The notes under the pieces are model-generated. The model made no database searches. It saw nothing but the letters and a program-made list of their open reading frames with translations, and was not told the DNA's origin. 17,009 nt of DNA, from contig RGSV01000005.1 in NCBI GenBank assembly GCA_010025655.1, positions 1 through 17,009 on the forward strand, written 5' to 3'. The stretch's first letter is position 1. The number at the start of each line of letters is the position of its first letter. This DNA is from Acidimicrobiia bacterium. Its GTDB lineage: Bacteria > Actinomycetota > Acidimicrobiia > Acidimicrobiales > Ilumatobacteraceae. The position numbers and the translations under genes were made by a program. Shown here piece after piece: positions 1 to 7,818 of this stretch.

Positions 1-1
1 C

Positions 2-274
2 GTGGTGGGCAGTGAGGCGGGCGACACCGACCTGCGCACCGCCGAAAACCGCGACGCAGTCTCGGCCGGCGTGCAGAACGTCTTGCTCGGTGCAACTGCA
101 CTTGGGCTAGCAAGTTTTTGGTCGTCGTGCCCGACCGGCGCCAACGACGCCGTGGCACGGTTCTGTGGCTTCGCCGACAACACGACGATCGTCGCGATGA
201 TCTACCTCGGCTGGCCTACTGATGTGCCGAAGGGCTTCGAGCGACCCGCACCACGCATCACGCAGCGCACCTAG
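2..274 (+). CDS. Nitroreductase family protein, C-terminal fragment
   Basis: This is the last 90 or so residues of a gene cut by the left window edge; the true start lies outside. The readable part contains an alanine/glycine-rich helix (around VQNVLLGATALGLAS) followed by a strand with LGWPTDVPKGFERPAPRI. That ending is typical of FMN-dependent nitroreductase-fold oxidoreductases, which close with a 'hxxhGyPxxxPxxRxR' segment. Family members reduce nitro groups, quinones or flavins with NAD(P)H; the substrate cannot be told from this piece. It converges on the acyl-CoA mutase gene with only about 20 nt between the two stops and no obvious terminator hairpin. The family call rests on the C-terminal pattern alone, because the FMN-binding N-terminal region is not visible. 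Confidence 0.65.
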   Translation: MVGSEAGDTDLRTAENRDAVSAGVQNVLLGATALGLASFWSSCPTGANDAVARFCGFADNTTIVAMIYLGWPTDVPKGFERPAPRITQRT

Positions 275-294
275 CGGCGCGCAACCAAGCTCGG

Positions 295-1869
295 TCAGCC
301 GGGGCGGTACACACCAAACACGTCGCGTAGCGCATCGCTCACTTCGCCCAGCGTGGCGTTGGCCTTGAGTGCCACCTTCATCGGATAGAGCAGATTGTCG
401 CTGCCGCGCGCCGCAGTCCGCACGTCGTCAAGTGCGGCCGCGACCTGCGATGCATCGCGCGCCGCCTTGAACTTCGTCAACCGCTGCACCTGGCTGCGCT
501 CGCGTTCTGGATCGATCTTCAACACCGGGGTTTCGGTGCGCTCGTCGACGGCGAACTTGTTGACACCCACCAGCACGCGCTCGTCGTCATCGATCGACTT
601 GGTGTAGGCGTAGGCAGCCTCACCAATCTCGTCCATCTGGAAGCCAGCTTCAATCGCCTGCACCGCCCCACCCATCGCGTCGATGCGCTCGATGTATTCC
701 CACGCCAGACGTTCGACTTCGTTGGTCAGCGACTCGACGTAATACGAACCGGCCAGCGGGTCAGGCGTGTCGGTGACACCGCTCTCATATCCGATGATCT
801 GTTGCGTGCGCAGCGCGATGCGCGCGGCTTCTTCGGTCGGTAAACCAAGCGCCTCGTCGTAACCATTGGTGTGCAAGCTCTGCGTGCCACCCATCACCGC
901 CGCCATGCTTTGCACCGCGACACGCACCACGTTGTTGAGCGGTTGCTGCGCAGTCAGCGTCGCGCCACCAGTTTGCGTATGGAAGCGCATCAGGTGGCTC
1001 GCCGGGTTCTTCGCGCCGAATCGCTGCGTCATAATGCGATGCCACATACGACGACTCGCACGAAACTTGGCAACTTCTTCGAAGAAATTGTTGTGGCCGT
1101 TCCAGAAGAACGAAAGACGCGGTGCAAAGTCATCGACATCGAGTCCGGCGTCAACCGCCGCTTGCACGTACGCGATGGCGTTCGCCAGGGTGAACGCCAG
1201 TTCTTGCACCGCCGTGCTTCCAGCCTCGCGAATGTGATATCCAGAAATCGAAATCGTGTTCCACTTCGGCACATGCTTGGTGCAGTAGGCGAAGATGTCG
1301 GTGATGATACGCATCGACGGCCGCGGCGGATACACGTAGGTGCCACGCGCGATGTATTCCTTCAACAAGTCGTTCTGAATCGTGCCACTGATCGCACCCG
1401 CCGGTACACCGCGTTCTTCGGCCACCAACTCATAGAGCAACAGCAGAATTGCCGCCGTCGAGTTGATGGTCATCGACGTCGTCACCTTGTCGAGCGGCAG
1501 GTCGGCCAGCAGCGTGCGCATGTCTTCGATTGAGTCAATGGCAACGCCCACCTTGCCCACTTCACCTGCCGCACGCGGATGGTCGCTGTCGTAACCCATC
1601 TGCGTCGGCAGGTCAAATGCACACGAAAGACCTGTCTGGCCGGCCTCGAGCAAGAACTTGAACCGTGCGTTGGTGTCGGCAGCGGTGCCGAAACCGGCGT
1701 ATTGACGCATCGTCCAGAGGCGATCGCGATGCATCGTCGGATAGATACCGCGCGTGTACGGGGCGGCCCCCGGGGCACCCAATTGGCTCGTCGGATCAAA
1801 GCCCGCCAACGAACCTTGGTCGTACAACGGCTGCACCTCGATACCCGAGTCGGTGCGCTTGTCGGTCAT
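295..1869 (-). CDS. Methylmalonyl-CoA mutase-type acyl-CoA mutase, large (catalytic) subunit
   Basis: Coenzyme-B12-dependent carbon-skeleton mutase TIM-barrel subunit of 524 aa. It ends before any cobalamin-binding (DxHxxG) domain, so it should need a separate small B12 subunit, and none is encoded beside it. The signature [11 protein letters not shown] is at residues 51-61, and [15 protein letters not shown] is near 85-99. By spacing to the Propionibacterium enzyme, Tyr57, Arg175 (EYIARGTY) and His212 (SGYHIREAG) match its Tyr89, Arg207 and His244. The first two read the substrate carboxylate and differ (Phe/Gln) in isobutyryl-CoA mutase, so a methylmalonyl-CoA-like carboxylated substrate is favoured. 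The role would be succinyl-CoA/methylmalonyl-CoA interconversion or a related acyl-CoA rearrangement. The start is ATG at 1869, with a TAGTCT box 9 nt upstream and no Shine-Dalgarno. The alignment numbers come from memory of the family. Confidence 0.92.
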   Translation of the reverse strand: MTDKRTDSGIEVQPLYDQGSLAGFDPTSQLGAPGAAPYTRGIYPTMHRDRLWTMRQYAGFGTAADTNARFKFLLEAGQTGLSCAFDLPTQMGYDSDHPRAAGEVGKVGVAIDSIEDMRTLLADLPLDKVTTSMTINSTAAILLLLYELVAEERGVPAGAISGTIQNDLLKEYIARGTYVYPPRPSMRIITDIFAYCTKHVPKWNTISISGYHIREAGSTAVQELAFTLANAIAYVQAAVDAGLDVDDFAPRLSFFWNGHNNFFEEVAKFRASRRMWHRIMTQRFGAKNPASHLMRFHTQTGGATLTAQQPLNNVVRVAVQSMAAVMGGTQSLHTNGYDEALGLPTEEAARIALRTQQIIGYESGVTDTPDPLAGSYYVESLTNEVERLAWEYIERIDAMGGAVQAIEAGFQMDEIGEAAYAYTKSIDDDERVLVGVNKFAVDERTETPVLKIDPERERSQVQRLTKFKAARDASQVAAALDDVRTAARGSDNLLYPMKVALKANATLGEVSDALRDVFGVYRPG

Positions 1870-1878
1870 GCGTTCTTC

Positions 1879-1884
1879 AGACTA
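1879..1884 (-). promoter_or_regulatory. Putative -10 box (TAGTCT) of the acyl-CoA mutase gene
   Basis: On the minus strand TAGTCT fits the actinobacterial TANNNT -10 pattern and lies 9 nt before the ATG. Transcription starting about 7 nt downstream would give an almost leaderless mRNA, which fits the missing Shine-Dalgarno. There is no recognisable -35. Confidence 0.35.
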
Positions 1885-1912
1885 CGAGCCACACCACCCG
1901 CGGTCAGTTGCG

Positions 1913-1918
1913 TAGCCT
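1913..1918 (+). promoter_or_regulatory. Putative -10 box (TAGCCT) of the class II aldolase-family gene
   Basis: TAGCCT lies 7 nt before the ATG at 1926, the spacing expected for a leaderless transcript. The whole divergent intergenic region to the mutase is only 56 nt, so the two promoters must interleave. There is no Shine-Dalgarno before this ATG. Confidence 0.35.
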
Positions 1919-1925
1919 TGAGCAC

Positions 1926-2747
1926 ATGGCCATCGCTGAACATGACGCCGCCACGAAGTCGATCGACGGCATTCCACTAACACCAAAAGACCTCGTCGAT
2001 ATCGGGCCGCAGCCGACCCGCAGCATCGAAGAGGAGCGCACCGAACGCAAACAGAAACTCGCCGGCGCGCTGCGCATCTTCGGGCGACTCGGTTTCGGTG
2101 AAGGCGTGGCGGGTCACATCACGGTGCGCGACCCCGAGTATCCCGACCATTTTTGGGTGAACCCTTTTGCGCGCAGTTTCCGCCTGATGCGCGTTTCAGA
2201 CCTGATTCTCGTCAATCACGACGGTGACGTCGTCTACGGCAACCACCCGGTGAACCGTGCGGCATTCTGCATTCACGCTGCAATCCACCAGGCACGACCA
2301 GATGTGATCTCAGCAGCACACGCACACACCGTGTACGGCAAAGCGTGGGCGTCGCTCGGCCGCAAGCTCGACCCCATCACGCAAGACAGTTGCTACTTCT
2401 ACGAAGACCACACCGTGATCGTTGAGCAAGGCGGCGCTGTGGTGATGGAGCCTGCGGCAGGTCGAGAGATTGCCGAAAAGTTTCCGACCGGCAAGGCGGC
2501 GATCCACCAGAATCATGGTCTCTTCACGGTGGGAGCCACGGTTGATGCTGCCGCATATTGGTTCTTGTCAATGGAGCGCACGTGCATGGCCCAAATCATG
2601 GCCGAGAGTGTTGGCACGCCGAAACTGATTCCGCACGAGATGGCTACCTACACGCGTGAACTGACCGCGCACCCCGTAGCGGGCTGGTTGAACTTCCAGC
2701 CTCTGTGGCAAGAGATCTGTCGCACCGACCCGGATTTGTTCGACTGA
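1926..2747 (+). CDS. Class II aldolase/adducin-family protein
   Basis: A 273-aa protein of the zinc-dependent class II aldolase/adducin fold. The N-terminal half carries the family segment GFGEGVAGHITVRDPE (residues 56-71). The metal-binding motif is HAHTVYG with His132 and His134, and the third histidine is His197 in HQNHGLFTVG. ITQDSCYFYEDH (151-162) matches a subgroup of uncharacterised aldolase/adducin-like proteins rather than sugar-phosphate aldolases. Aligned by eye to L-fuculose-phosphate aldolase, its catalytic Glu73 corresponds to Ala113 here, so ordinary aldol chemistry is doubtful; a decarboxylase or other lyase is possible. I chose the ATG at 1926 because homology begins soon after it. 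A longer upstream frame is open but would run back through the divergent gene. The stop overlaps the downstream transporter by about 43 nt, suggesting coupled translation. Confidence 0.88.
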   Translation: MAIAEHDAATKSIDGIPLTPKDLVDIGPQPTRSIEEERTERKQKLAGALRIFGRLGFGEGVAGHITVRDPEYPDHFWVNPFARSFRLMRVSDLILVNHDGDVVYGNHPVNRAAFCIHAAIHQARPDVISAAHAHTVYGKAWASLGRKLDPITQDSCYFYEDHTVIVEQGGAVVMEPAAGREIAEKFPTGKAAIHQNHGLFTVGATVDAAAYWFLSMERTCMAQIMAESVGTPKLIPHEMATYTRELTAHPVAGWLNFQPLWQEICRTDPDLFD

Positions 2748-3625
2748 ACGAGGTTCCCGCCAAGCGCTCGCCGCTCGACGTCGCGCCACCAGAGGCGCTC
2801 TTCGTCTTGTCGGGCATCAGTCAGTACATCGGCGCGGTCATCGCAGTACGACTCTTTGAGCAACTCGCGCCTGGTCCGTCGGCTTGGTTTCGCGTGATTG
2901 GTGCTTCGCTCTGGTTGCTCGCATTCTCGGCCGGCGAACTGCGACGCAACGGCAGATTCACACGCGAACAGCTTCGTGGCGCAGCACTCTTTGGCGTCTC
3001 GACGGCCTTCATGAACTACACCTTCTATCTCGCGATCGATCGCCTCGACCTCGGCAAGGGTGTGGCGATCGAGTTCATCGGCCCAATCACCGTTGCCGCA
3101 CTGACCACACGCACCAAACGCAACGCCGGTGCTCTCGCCCTCGCCGCTCTCGGCGTGGTCGTGCTTTCGGGCATCGAGATCGACAACGAGCCACTCGGTC
3201 TGCTCTTCATCTTTCTTGCTGCGGCATGCTGGGCCGCTTACATCGTGGTCGGTGCGCGCGTCGCGCAGTACAACCGCGGCGTCGCGGGTCTCGGTGTCGG
3301 TCTGGCAATCGGCGCAGTGGCGCTCGCACCCTTTGGCGTGTGGCAGAGCGGCCCCGCGTGGACTACGCCGTCGCTCATCGCGCTGTGCTTCATCGTCGGA
3401 TTTTTTTCCAACGCCGTCGCTTACGGCATCGACCAGTTCACGTTGCGACGAATACCCGTGCGACGTTTCTCAGTGCTGCTCGCCTTGTTGCCAGTGACCG
3501 CTACGGTCTTCGGATTCCTCTTTCTCGACCAGACACCATCGCGCACCGATCTGCTCGGCATTGCGCTCGTGTTGGCGGGCGTGGTGATGCAGCAGCGCGA
3601 CACGTTGCCGCGCGAGTCGGCATAG
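2705..3625 (+). CDS. EamA/RhtA-like inner-membrane exporter
   Basis: A 306-aa drug/metabolite transporter superfamily protein with two EamA repeats and about ten hydrophobic helices. The segment MNYTFYLAIDRLDLGKGVAI followed by EFIGPI resembles the RhtA (threonine/homoserine exporter) branch. The second repeat has AACWAAYIVVGARV and ends with RRFSVLLALLPVTA plus FLFLDQ, the usual repeat-2 landmarks. It probably exports small amino acids or similar metabolites; the substrate is not defined by sequence. The start is uncertain. GTG at 2705 lies inside the end of the aldolase-family gene, giving a 43-nt overlap. Later in-frame starts are only a CTG near 2744 or a TTG that would remove the first membrane helix, so the overlapping start or translational coupling is preferred. 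The two genes probably form an operon. Confidence 0.85.
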   Translation: MARDLSHRPGFVRLNEVPAKRSPLDVAPPEALFVLSGISQYIGAVIAVRLFEQLAPGPSAWFRVIGASLWLLAFSAGELRRNGRFTREQLRGAALFGVSTAFMNYTFYLAIDRLDLGKGVAIEFIGPITVAALTTRTKRNAGALALAALGVVVLSGIEIDNEPLGLLFIFLAAACWAAYIVVGARVAQYNRGVAGLGVGLAIGAVALAPFGVWQSGPAWTTPSLIALCFIVGFFSNAVAYGIDQFTLRRIPVRRFSVLLALLPVTATVFGFLFLDQTPSRTDLLGIALVLAGVVMQQRDTLPRESA

Positions 3626-3652
3626 CGCGACACGGCGCCGCGCGATACTCCG

Positions 3653-3658
3653 TAGACT
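3653..3658 (+). promoter_or_regulatory. Putative -10 box (TAGACT) before the SpoIID/SGNH gene
   Basis: TAGACT fits TANNNT and would give a leader of about 30 nt. That leader contains a GAAGGAG Shine-Dalgarno-like stretch at 3674-3680, unusually far (14 nt) from the ATG at 3695. No good -35 is visible. Confidence 0.3.
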
Positions 3659-3694
3659 GCAGGGCAAGCGGGCGAAGGAGACTTCGACTTCACC

Positions 3695-6052
3695 ATGCGT
3701 TCCCCCCTAGTACGACGCCTTCTCGGCGTGTTCGTCGTCGCCCTGACGACTCTCACCTCGTCGCCGTTCGCCGCCACCGCGCAGGCGTCTGAGGGCCAAC
3801 TGCCCGCCAGTTACCTCGTCTACGGCCGCGGCTTTGGTCATGGTCGTGGGCTCAGCCAATACGGCTCGTTCGGTTGGGCCACAACGTATGGCTGGTCGTG
3901 GCAGCAGATCCTCGACTTCTATTACGGCGGGGCGACGGGCAATGTGGTGGCGCCAATCGACAATCCCAACGACACCATCCGCGTGTGGCTGAGCGCCATG
4001 GATGACCGCCAAACCGGGGTTGTCGCCGACGTACAGAACGCGGTATTCGTCGAAGATCCGATTCCGGGTCGTACCTGGACTTCGCTCGTTGCCCGTGAAG
4101 TGAGCGAAAAGGTATACCGCGTCTGGGGTTCGACCACGCGGCGGTGCACGCTGCCAAGTCAAGACCCAGCCACAGTCGGTTTTGAATTGATCGGCGACGT
4201 CGCCGATGCTGCCTCGTTCACCACGCAAGTGGGTCAAGACCCTGCTGCCGCCCCAACTCAAACCATCGGCTTGTGCGAACCGAAGTCAGACCGCGCGCAT
4301 CGTGTGCGCTACTACCGCGGCATTATTCGCGCTGTCAACAATTCACGCAATCAGAATCGAACGATCAACGTCACAACGATGGAGTCGTATCTGCGTGGCG
4401 TGGTGCCACGCGAGTCTCCCGCGTCGTGGGGTGACTCGAACGGTGGTGCCGGCATGAACGCACTGCGCGCCCAAGCCGTTGCCGCCCGCAGTTACGCATC
4501 GACCGAAAACCGCTACGCCGGCCTCGCGCACACGTGCGACACGATGGATTGTCAGGTCTACGGCGGCGCCGCCTTGCGTGAGGGCGTCTCTGAACAGCCC
4601 TACAGTCTCGAGGATCCGCGTACAGATCTCGCAATCGCCGAAACTGCTGGTGTCGTGATTCGTGGCCGCAACGGCGCAGTCGTGCGCACCGAGTTTTCTT
4701 CGAGTAACGGTGGTCGCACTGCCGGCGGTATCTTCACCCCACAAGCAGACCCAGGCGATCTCGCTGCGAACTCCGCGCTCACGGTGTGGACACGCAGCAT
4801 CAGTGCAGCGGCGCTACAGGCGAAGTATCCGCAGATTGGCACGCTCACCTCGATCGTCACCGAACACGACGGTCTTGGCGGCGATTGGAACGGTTACACC
4901 ACCCAGGTCACCCTCAACGGCACGTTGTCATCAGTGAAGATGTCGGGCTGGTCGTTTCGCACCGCCTTCGGTCTTCCCGCGCCGTGGTACGGCGTGCAGG
5001 CCGTGTATCCGGCGGAGTTCGAAGCCGCACCAGTGGGTCGCATTTTGTTGATTGGTGACTCGGTCGGAGCCAGCATCAACGCAGAGTTTGCCGCGATCGT
5101 TGCACCTGCGTATCCGAACGTCGACTTTCAGGCGGTGCCCAATCGTTGCCTCGTTGGTCCGTCGTGCGTACAGCCGACCGTCGGACTTCCCGATGCCCCA
5201 GCAGTAATCAACAGCCTCACCTCTGAGCAGATGCCGACAGTGGCGGTCTTGCAACTTGGCTACAACGACGACCCTGCGACATTCGCCCAAGACATTGACC
5301 AAGTAGTCACTGCGCTCAATGCGCGTGCGGTGCAACGCATCGTGTTTGTCAACCTGTCAACACGGCGAGCCTCGGTTGACTACGGAGCGTCGAACGCCGC
5401 ACTCACCGCGGCTACGCAGCGCTACCCCAACGTGTCGGTGCTCGACTGGAATAGCCACAGCAGCGGCCCCGACAAGACACGTTGGTTCAGCGACACGGTG
5501 CACTTGACGACGACAGGTCGCGCCGAGTTCGCGCTCTTCTTGCGCAACCAACTCGACGAGCTGCGCCGCGCAGGTCTCATTTCCGTTGGCAGCGGTGCGA
5601 TCATCCCGATGTCGGTGCCGATGGTCGTCGGCGAACGGGGCGAGCCGGTGAAGGCCCTGCAAGCCGCCCTCAACACGGCTCTCGAGTTGAAAAAGAAGAA
5701 CAGGATTGCCGTTGATGGCGCCTATGGCAAAGGAACGGCCAAGGCAGTAGAGGCGTTCGAAGCACGAGTTGGCCTACCGGTAGACGGCATCGCCGATGAA
5801 CAGGTGGTGGCTGCACTTGGTCTCGACCACACGACCTTCACGCTTGCCCGCGGCGCACGCAACACTTCGGTGGTGTCGATTCAAAAGGCGCTCGCCAACG
5901 TCTTGCAAATCAAGATTCGCGCCGACGGAGTATTCGGCAGCGGCACCGACAAGCAGGTGAAGCGATTTCAGAAGTCGGTGGCACTGAAGCCGACTGGCGC
6001 AGTTGATCGCACGACGTGGATGGCGCTACTCAGCGCCTCTGCCCAGCGCTGA
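3695..6052 (+). CDS. Secreted SpoIID/LytB - SGNH hydrolase - peptidoglycan-binding fusion protein
   Basis: A 785-aa exported cell-wall protein. A signal peptide covers residues 1-31 (RR near the start, hydrophobic core, cleavage near ATAQA/SEG). The GHG motif GRGFGHGRGLSQYG (44-57) and ILDFYYGG (72-79) follow at once. The SpoIID core comes later: MESYLRGVVPRE with Glu240, ALRAQAVAARSYAS (256-269), QVYGG (287-291) and FSSSNGGRT (334-342). An SGNH/GDSL hydrolase domain spans about 447-625, with GDSVG (Ser456), GYND (Asn524) and DTVH (Asp600, His603). Two peptidoglycan_binding_1 repeats follow at about 641-710 and 714-781. Known SpoIID proteins cleave denuded glycan strands as lytic transglycosylases or enhance amidases, and SGNH enzymes often deacetylate wall polymers. 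I infer one protein that deacetylates and then remodels peptidoglycan. Its 3' end overlaps the convergent glfT2 by 23 nt. Confidence 0.9.
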   Translation: MRSPLVRRLLGVFVVALTTLTSSPFAATAQASEGQLPASYLVYGRGFGHGRGLSQYGSFGWATTYGWSWQQILDFYYGGATGNVVAPIDNPNDTIRVWLSAMDDRQTGVVADVQNAVFVEDPIPGRTWTSLVAREVSEKVYRVWGSTTRRCTLPSQDPATVGFELIGDVADAASFTTQVGQDPAAAPTQTIGLCEPKSDRAHRVRYYRGIIRAVNNSRNQNRTINVTTMESYLRGVVPRESPASWGDSNGGAGMNALRAQAVAARSYASTENRYAGLAHTCDTMDCQVYGGAALREGVSEQPYSLEDPRTDLAIAETAGVVIRGRNGAVVRTEFSSSNGGRTAGGIFTPQADPGDLAANSALTVWTRSISAAALQAKYPQIGTLTSIVTEHDGLGGDWNGYTTQVTLNGTLSSVKMSGWSFRTAFGLPAPWYGVQAVYPAEFEAAPVGRILLIGDSVGASINAEFAAIVAPAYPNVDFQAVPNRCLVGPSCVQPTVGLPDAPAVINSLTSEQMPTVAVLQLGYNDDPATFAQDIDQVVTALNARAVQRIVFVNLSTRRASVDYGASNAALTAATQRYPNVSVLDWNSHSSGPDKTRWFSDTVHLTTTGRAEFALFLRNQLDELRRAGLISVGSGAIIPMSVPMVVGERGEPVKALQAALNTALELKKKNRIAVDGAYGKGTAKAVEAFEARVGLPVDGIADEQVVAALGLDHTTFTLARGARNTSVVSIQKALANVLQIKIRADGVFGSGTDKQVKRFQKSVALKPTGAVDRTTWMALLSASAQR

Positions 6053-7805
6053 CCCCTTCGAAGCGTCGCTGCCACGCATCATCGCTGACGAGACTCGGGT
6101 AGGCCGCGCGATAGTCGCGCTTGAGCGTGGCGTAGTCGCGGCGCAGCTGCCGCAATACATCGAACACGTCGCGCCACACCGCAAAGAATCGCCGCCGGTC
6201 GCGCTCGCAGACGAACCCCTCTGGCAGGCGGTCGTGGCGATAGAGAATCCGTTCGTGACGCACGGCGATGCCCACGGCTCGCGAATCGATCGGCGCGGTG
6301 CGCAGTCTCTTGCTGCGCACTGCGGCCGGCAAGAAGAAACCGCCGAGCAACGGCAACGCCAACACGAAGCCGACAAGCCGAATGGCCTTTGGTCGAGGCC
6401 GTGTGATGGCAACTGCCGCATGTTCAGGTGGTAGTGGGGCGGGCTTTTCTTCGCTCACCTGGCGTAGCTCGTCGTGCAACGCCGGGTGATCGACTTCGGC
6501 GAGGGCGCGTGGCCCTGCGAGATAGGCACGCATGCCCCGCACCATGTATTCGGCGCTGGCATATCGAAACCCAAAGAGGCTGCGAAAACTCAATGCCAAG
6601 AAACGCTGCCCGAGGTGCCACCAACGGTGGCGGTCAAACACCAGCGTGTCAATCGTCGCGAAGTTGCGCATCTCATAGAACAAACTCGACGGATTGTTCT
6701 TCAGATGGAAGTCGGCGTGCCACACCACGATGCCGTTCAGCGTCACGGTGTGACGACCAGTGTGCATCAATCCGAACGCCACGTCATCGCCGCGCACGAA
6801 GATGGGCAGCGGATTATCGGGCGTGATGTCGATGGGGAATGCGGTGTACCACCATGCCGAATACGCAAAGCGTCGCTCGCGAGCGTCGCGTACTGCCAAC
6901 CGCCGCTCACGCAGGTCGTCTTCTTGTCCGAGTGCCCGCAGCGGATACAGCGAACGCCAGAGATACTTGCTGCCAGCCTCAAATTGCATCCACTGGCGTT
7001 CTTCGCTCAGCATCGCGCCGTGCACGCAGAGTTTCTTGTCGCGCGCAAATCCAAAGAGTGCCACCGTGCGCACCAACGACTCTGTTTCGAGCGAGATGTC
7101 GTCGTCCATAAACAACACGTGGGTCGCCCACTTTGCAGCGCGCAGGTGCATGAGACCGCGAGCAAACCCGCCCGCACCACCTAGGTTGCGGTTGCGCACC
7201 ACCGTGAGGTCATCCCCCGCTGCGGTGCCAAGATCGAGGTTGCTGGCGTTGTCAACGACAAGCACCCGCACGCGGCCGCGCAAGACATCGCTCGCGCGCA
7301 CCAAGTCGAGCACGCGGTGTACCGTCGGCACCACATATTGCTGCCGGTTGAATGTGGTAATCGACAAGTTCAGTCGCACGTCGTGCGCCGGCGCCGCAGA
7401 TGTCATCCACTCGACTCGACGTACCGTGCACTCCCCGTCGGCGATGATGCGCACGTACACGACTCCCCACGTCGTATCGGCGAGCGAACCAAGTGCCAGC
7501 TCGACGCTCTCACCAGTGAGCAGCGCTGTGGCCACAACCTGTTCTCGGCTGCGCGTAACCGCCACCACCTCTGCGCGACCGGCACCTGACGCGACGACGC
7601 GCACCGCTATGTGGTCAACCGTCGTCAGTCGTCGCCAGCGACCAGCATGAAACACACCGAACGACGTATCGAACGTCAACTGCCCACCCTGCCGCAGGGT
7701 GGCGATCTCATCACCGAGGGTTACGTCACCTATACATCGCGCATACAACAACGGTTCGGCGAACCCGGCAGCCGGCAGCATCGAGCGCTGCAGCAACGTC
7801 TTCAC
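6030..7805 (-). CDS. glfT2: GlfT2-type galactofuranosyltransferase (GT-A fold)
   Basis: A polymerising galactofuranosyltransferase that would add Galf from UDP-Galf to a growing galactan at the cytoplasmic face of the membrane. Numbered from an upstream ATG at 7886, it shows the metal-binding FMDDDI (Asp261-263), NLGGAGGFARG (234-244), AWWYTAFP (344-351), FVRGDDVAFG with Asp367/368, and VVWHAD with His390. These match the DDD, WW, catalytic Asp and metal His of mycobacterial GlfT2. An N-terminal beta domain and a C-terminal helical segment (YATLKRDYRAAYPSL) also match. Start choice: GTG at 7805 sits just before the conserved LLQRSMLP and 13 nt after the glf stop. ATGs at 7862 or 7886 would overlap glf and add unconserved residues. 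It follows glf in the same direction, which supplies its donor sugar. Confidence 0.88.
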   Translation of the reverse strand: MKTLLQRSMLPAAGFAEPLLYARCIGDVTLGDEIATLRQGGQLTFDTSFGVFHAGRWRRLTTVDHIAVRVVASGAGRAEVVAVTRSREQVVATALLTGESVELALGSLADTTWGVVYVRIIADGECTVRRVEWMTSAAPAHDVRLNLSITTFNRQQYVVPTVHRVLDLVRASDVLRGRVRVLVVDNASNLDLGTAAGDDLTVVRNRNLGGAGGFARGLMHLRAAKWATHVLFMDDDISLETESLVRTVALFGFARDKKLCVHGAMLSEERQWMQFEAGSKYLWRSLYPLRALGQEDDLRERRLAVRDARERRFAYSAWWYTAFPIDITPDNPLPIFVRGDDVAFGLMHTGRHTVTLNGIVVWHADFHLKNNPSSLFYEMRNFATIDTLVFDRHRWWHLGQRFLALSFRSLFGFRYASAEYMVRGMRAYLAGPRALAEVDHPALHDELRQVSEEKPAPLPPEHAAVAITRPRPKAIRLVGFVLALPLLGGFFLPAAVRSKRLRTAPIDSRAVGIAVRHERILYRHDRLPEGFVCERDRRRFFAVWRDVFDVLRQLRRDYATLKRDYRAAYPSLVSDDAWQRRFEGVSAGQRR

Positions 7806-7818
7806 GCGTGTCGACCGT

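Noticed and set aside
871..1533. Open frames antisense to the acyl-CoA mutase gene
   Set aside because: The composition is typical of reverse-strand shadows, and the sense protein is full length and strongly conserved.
1665..1925. N-terminal extension of the class II aldolase-family protein
   Set aside because: The frame is open, but it runs through the divergent mutase gene and encodes Arg/Ser-rich sequence unlike the family; ATG 1926 with a TANNNT box fits better.
2884..3792. A 302-aa open frame on the plus strand overlapping the EamA exporter and the start of the SpoIID gene
   Set aside because: It is arginine-rich and low in structure, and it is a frame-shifted shadow of two genes with clear homology; long spurious frames are expected at this GC content.
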